Shown one piece after another: positions 61,766 to 64,000 of a stretch of 64,000 nucleotides of DNA. Numbering within the stretch: position 1 is the first letter of the stretch; every line of letters starts with the position of its first letter. This DNA comes from Streptomyces populi (GTDB taxonomy: Bacteria; Actinomycetota; Actinomycetes; Streptomycetales; Streptomycetaceae): NCBI RefSeq assembly GCF_002911015.1, contig NZ_KZ626840.1, forward strand, positions 62,001 through 126,000, given 5' to 3'. The translations under genes and the position numbers were made by a program. The notes beneath the pieces were generated by a model that saw only the letters and a program-made list of their open reading frames with translations, had not been told where the DNA came from and made no database searches.

Positions 61766-63082
61766 TCAATGAAGACTTTCCGGTGTCGTGGCGATGAACC
61801 AGCCCGTCGGGGAAAGCGAGACGACACCCGTGGCGGAATCGACGGAGGAGTCGCCCGCGACCGGCGTCCACGCGGCCGCCGGAATGCCCGCGGTGACCGG
61901 GGCGGGGCCGAAGTTGAGCGCGACCGCGACGGTGGAGCCGGAGCCGGGCGCGGCCAGGGTGTAGCTGAGGGCGGTGCCGCCGAGCGTGTGGATCCGGGTC
62001 CGGGCACGTACCAGCCAGGGGTGGCGGCGACGCGCGCCCACCAGGGTCTGGTGCAGCCGCTGCACGGGCAGCCCTTCGGCACCGAGACCGGACGGGGAGC
62101 GGGGGAACGCGGGACGGACGGCGTCGTCCCCGCCGACGCGGTCCTCCTTGACGCCCTCCCGGGCACGCTCGTCCCCCGCGTAGATCGACGGTGTCCCCCC
62201 GACGGTGAACAGCACGGCGAGCGCGTGTGCCAGGTGACGGGGCTCCTCCAGCCGGCTGGCGAGACGGGTGACGTCGTGGTTGCCGACGAACGTCTGCGGT
62301 GCGAAGGTGTCGATCATGGCGTTGTGCCGTTCGAGCGCCCAGGCCAGCTCGTGCGGATTGCGGTCGTTGAGCGAGCTCCAGATCGCCTTCCACAGCTCGT
62401 ACTGCGTCACGGTGTCCAGCCCGCCCTCGGCCACGTACGCCGCGTAGTCCCCGTGGATCACCTCACCGCTGAACCACACGCCGGGGTGACGTGCCCTGAC
62501 CCGGTCCGTGACGGTCCGCCAGAAGGGCCGGGGAACCGCGTAGGCCGCGTCCAGCCGCCAGCCGTCGACACCCCGGTCGAGCCAGTGTCCGAGGACCTCG
62601 ACGACATGGTCGGCGACCGCAGGCGACGCGTGGTTCAGGGCGACGAGATGACGGTGCCCCTCGAAGGTCCGGAAGTCGCCGCCCTCGGGGACGAACCAGT
62701 CCGCGTACGGGGAGGCGGTGCCGTGCCGCGCCACGTCGGCGAAGGGCGCGAAGGACCTGCCCACGTGGTTGAAGACCCCGTCGAGCAGCACCCGGACCCC
62801 GCGCGACGCGGCACGGTCGACCAGGTCGGCCAGGTCGGCCTCGGTGCCCAGGCGGGGATCGACGCGGAAGTGGTCGGTCGTGTCGTAGCCGTGGGTCTCG
62901 GCGGCGAAGACCGGGCCCAGGGCGAGGCCGTTGCAGCCGAGCCCGACCAGGTGGTCCAGCCAGTCGGCCAGGGCCGGCAGTCTGTGCCGCGCGGGCGCGC
63001 CGGCGGGCAGCGCGTCCGGCTCCGCCCCGAGGAAACTCAAGGGGTGGACGTGCCACCAGATGGCGTGGTCGGGCCAGGACAC
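61766..63082 (-). CDS. GH13 alpha-amylase-family enzyme
   Basis: 438 aa from GTG 63082 (GGAGG 5 nt upstream); a TTG at 63097 overlapping the MarR stop is the alternative. GH13 regions are visible: DGVFNHVG (I), GVDGWRLDAAYAVP (II, nucleophile Asp), VWFSGEVIHGDY (III, acid Glu), FVGNHDVTR (IV). No signal peptide, so it acts on intracellular glycogen, maltodextrin or trehalose-type sugars. The gene follows a MarR regulator by 11 bp. Confidence 0.9.
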   Translation of the reverse strand: MSWPDHAIWWHVHPLSFLGAEPDALPAGAPARHRLPALADWLDHLVGLGCNGLALGPVFAAETHGYDTTDHFRVDPRLGTEADLADLVDRAASRGVRVLLDGVFNHVGRSFAPFADVARHGTASPYADWFVPEGGDFRTFEGHRHLVALNHASPAVADHVVEVLGHWLDRGVDGWRLDAAYAVPRPFWRTVTDRVRARHPGVWFSGEVIHGDYAAYVAEGGLDTVTQYELWKAIWSSLNDRNPHELAWALERHNAMIDTFAPQTFVGNHDVTRLASRLEEPRHLAHALAVLFTVGGTPSIYAGDERAREGVKEDRVGGDDAVRPAFPRSPSGLGAEGLPVQRLHQTLVGARRRHPWLVRARTRIHTLGGTALSYTLAAPGSGSTVAVALNFGPAPVTAGIPAAAWTPVAGDSSVDSATGVVSLSPTGWFIATTPESLH

Positions 63083-63093
63083 GGGAGCCTCCG

Positions 63094-63597
63094 TCAATGG
63101 GGTCGGGTCGTGGAACCGGGCACGGTGACCGGGGAGTCGGCGAGGCCGTTCATCAGGCGGGCGGCGAGCAGGAGGACCTGGCGCTCCGTCTCGGTGAGGC
63201 CGACGAGGGCGACGTCGAGCCAGGCGTCGCGCTGCGCCATGTCGCGGGCGAGGGCCGCGCGGCCCGCCTCGGTCAGCTGCACCACGCGCTGGCGTCCGTC
63301 CTGGGCATCGCGCGTCCGGCTGATCAGGCCTTCCTGTTCGAGGTCGGCGAAGACCCGGGTCAGGGACTGCGGCTGCTGGTGATCGGCGGCGGCCAGCGCG
63401 CCGGCCGACATCGGGCCGTTGCGGCGCAGGTGGCCGAGGACGCTGCTCTTGTTGAGGCTGAGCCCGTCCGCGGGGCGCTCCGCGCTCAGCCTGCGCGCGA
63501 GCCGGATGACGCCCTGACGGATCTCGGCGGAGGCCCGGCCGTCCCGCCGCTCGGACCCGGATCGTTCCGCGTCCTCGTGTTCTGTTCGTTCTCCCAT
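63094..63597 (-). CDS. MarR-family regulator
   Basis: 167 aa from ATG 63597 (GTG 63600 possible). The winged-helix part LSLNKSSVLGHLRRNGPMSA, GALAAADHQQPQSLTRVFAD, LEQEGLISRTRDAQDGRQRV is characteristic. It precedes the GH13 gene and is divergent from the FUSC-like gene. A candidate operator covers its promoter. Confidence 0.92.
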   Translation of the reverse strand: MGERTEHEDAERSGSERRDGRASAEIRQGVIRLARRLSAERPADGLSLNKSSVLGHLRRNGPMSAGALAAADHQQPQSLTRVFADLEQEGLISRTRDAQDGRQRVVQLTEAGRAALARDMAQRDAWLDVALVGLTETERQVLLLAARLMNGLADSPVTVPGSTTRPH

Positions 63598-63608
63598 CAC
63601 ATTGCTAA

Positions 63609-63626
63609 GGTATCACTTACGATACC
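63609..63626. promoter_or_regulatory. Candidate MarR operator
   Basis: GGTATC and GATACC flank 6 nt, 9-12 bp upstream of the MarR start and between it and the FUSC-like gene. It is likely an autoregulatory site that also controls the divergent gene. Confidence 0.6.
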
Positions 63627-63647
63627 CGCCGGAGGGTGAGTCTCCAT

Positions 63648-63707
63648 ATGGCTTACCAGTGGCCTGTTCCAGCGGTTTCCTTGGCGGTGATTCTACGTGT
63701 TGCGTAG
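63648..63707 (+). other. Small upstream ORF (19 codons) before the FUSC-like gene
   Basis: ATG 63648 follows GGAGGG; the peptide starts MAYQWPVPAV and its stop (TAG) overlaps the GTG start of the FUSC-like gene at 63697. It may be a leader peptide coupling translation, or chance. Confidence 0.3.
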
Positions 63708-64000
63708 TTTTCTCAGATCGGCGCATCGCGCGCTGCGCTTCGATCCGCGAGGGACGCACCTGCGTACGACGGCCGTGTCCACGGCCACGGTGCTGGGTAC
63801 GTACGGCCTGGCGCTGCTCGTGGAGCACGAGGCGGGGCTGCGGGTGGACAGCGTGGTGCAGGCGGTGGTGATCGCCTCGGCTCTCGGCCGTGTGCAACGC
63901 CTCTTCGACCGGACCGACCGGCTGCTGGCCTGTGCCGTGCTGCCGTGCGCGGCGGCGGCCGGCACCGAGCTGAGCACCTTGGTCCAGCGGCACCCCGACG
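63697..64000 (+). CDS. FUSC-like membrane protein, N-terminus (cut by window end)
   Basis: From GTG 63697 the frame stays open to the window end (101 residues). The text starts LRSFLRSAHRALRFDPRGTH, then TTAVSTATVLGTYGLALLVE and SVVQAVVIASALGRVQRLFD, matching the beginning of FUSC-family (aromatic acid exporter-like) proteins of streptomycetes. Divergent from the MarR gene, which probably controls it. Confidence 0.65.
   Translation, partial: MLRSFLRSAHRALRFDPRGTHLRTTAVSTATVLGTYGLALLVEHEAGLRVDSVVQAVVIASALGRVQRLFDRTDRLLACAVLPCAAAAGTELSTLVQRHPD

Overview
This window looks like Streptomyces chromosome, or a close relative. The DNA is very GC-rich with strong third-position G/C bias. GTG starts and GGAGG-type ribosome binding sites are common. 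The protein families are typical of streptomycetes: DUF397, GlxA-type AraC regulators, a GH16 glucanase with ricin-type lectin repeats, FHA proteins, NmrA/HxlR pairs and a type II polyketide synthase (PKS). All calls come from reading the sequence and recognising families; no database search was run.

Left part (1-23.5 kb): mostly accessory and secreted functions. It holds a secreted Ig-like protein, a seven-bladed propeller fused to a metzincin-like protease, and a junk zone at 5.8-8.3 kb. That zone contains IS5- and IS256-type transposase remnants, a metallo-beta-lactamase-fold scrap, an FG-GAP scrap, an orphan Imm7 immunity gene and a DUF2750 gene. Next come a PAP2/inositolphosphotransferase-like membrane enzyme, whose close paralogue lies at 34-35.4 kb, two GNAT acetyltransferases, a secreted beta-glucanase, an HxlR/NmrA divergent pair, a lipoprotein, and a two-gene unit of a membrane beta-rich protein plus a methyltransferase.

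Middle part (23.5-48.3 kb): three items stand out. (1) A four-gene, fully overlapping operon at 23.7-28.2 kb encodes a GlxA-type regulator, a ThDP-dependent acetolactate-synthase-like enzyme, an SRPBCC cyclase-like protein and a KAS III-like enzyme with Asn at the usual His position. It looks like a compact biosynthetic pathway I cannot assign. (2) An operon at 38.4-43.6 kb contains the STM4015-STM4014-STM4013-STM4012-STM4011 families: LRR-like, ATP-grasp-like, sulfatase/phosphatase-fold hydrolase and two radical SAM enzymes. The STM4014 frame is broken at a perfect hairpin, and its 3' part runs without a stop into STM4013. (3) Two identical 70-nt minus-strand tRNA genes (46931-47000 and 48176-48245) have anticodon UCC and the T-loop TGCAAGG. 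They resemble the staphylococcal non-proteinogenic tRNA-Gly that serves cell-wall interpeptide synthesis. Each has a conserved leader and a strong hairpin terminator.

Right part (48.3-64 kb): a patatin, a TetR regulator, and a fusion of an FHA domain to a flavin monooxygenase. Then comes an eight-gene minus-strand operon (60510 down to 53750): ACP, ketoreductase, MaoC-type dehydratase, FabL-like SDR, chain-length-factor-like KS, KS, alpha/beta hydrolase and malonyltransferase. It resembles a reducing type II PKS and faces a divergent HTH regulator with a clear promoter. The window ends with a GH13 amylase-family enzyme, a MarR regulator with a candidate operator, and the start of a FUSC-like membrane protein cut by the window edge.
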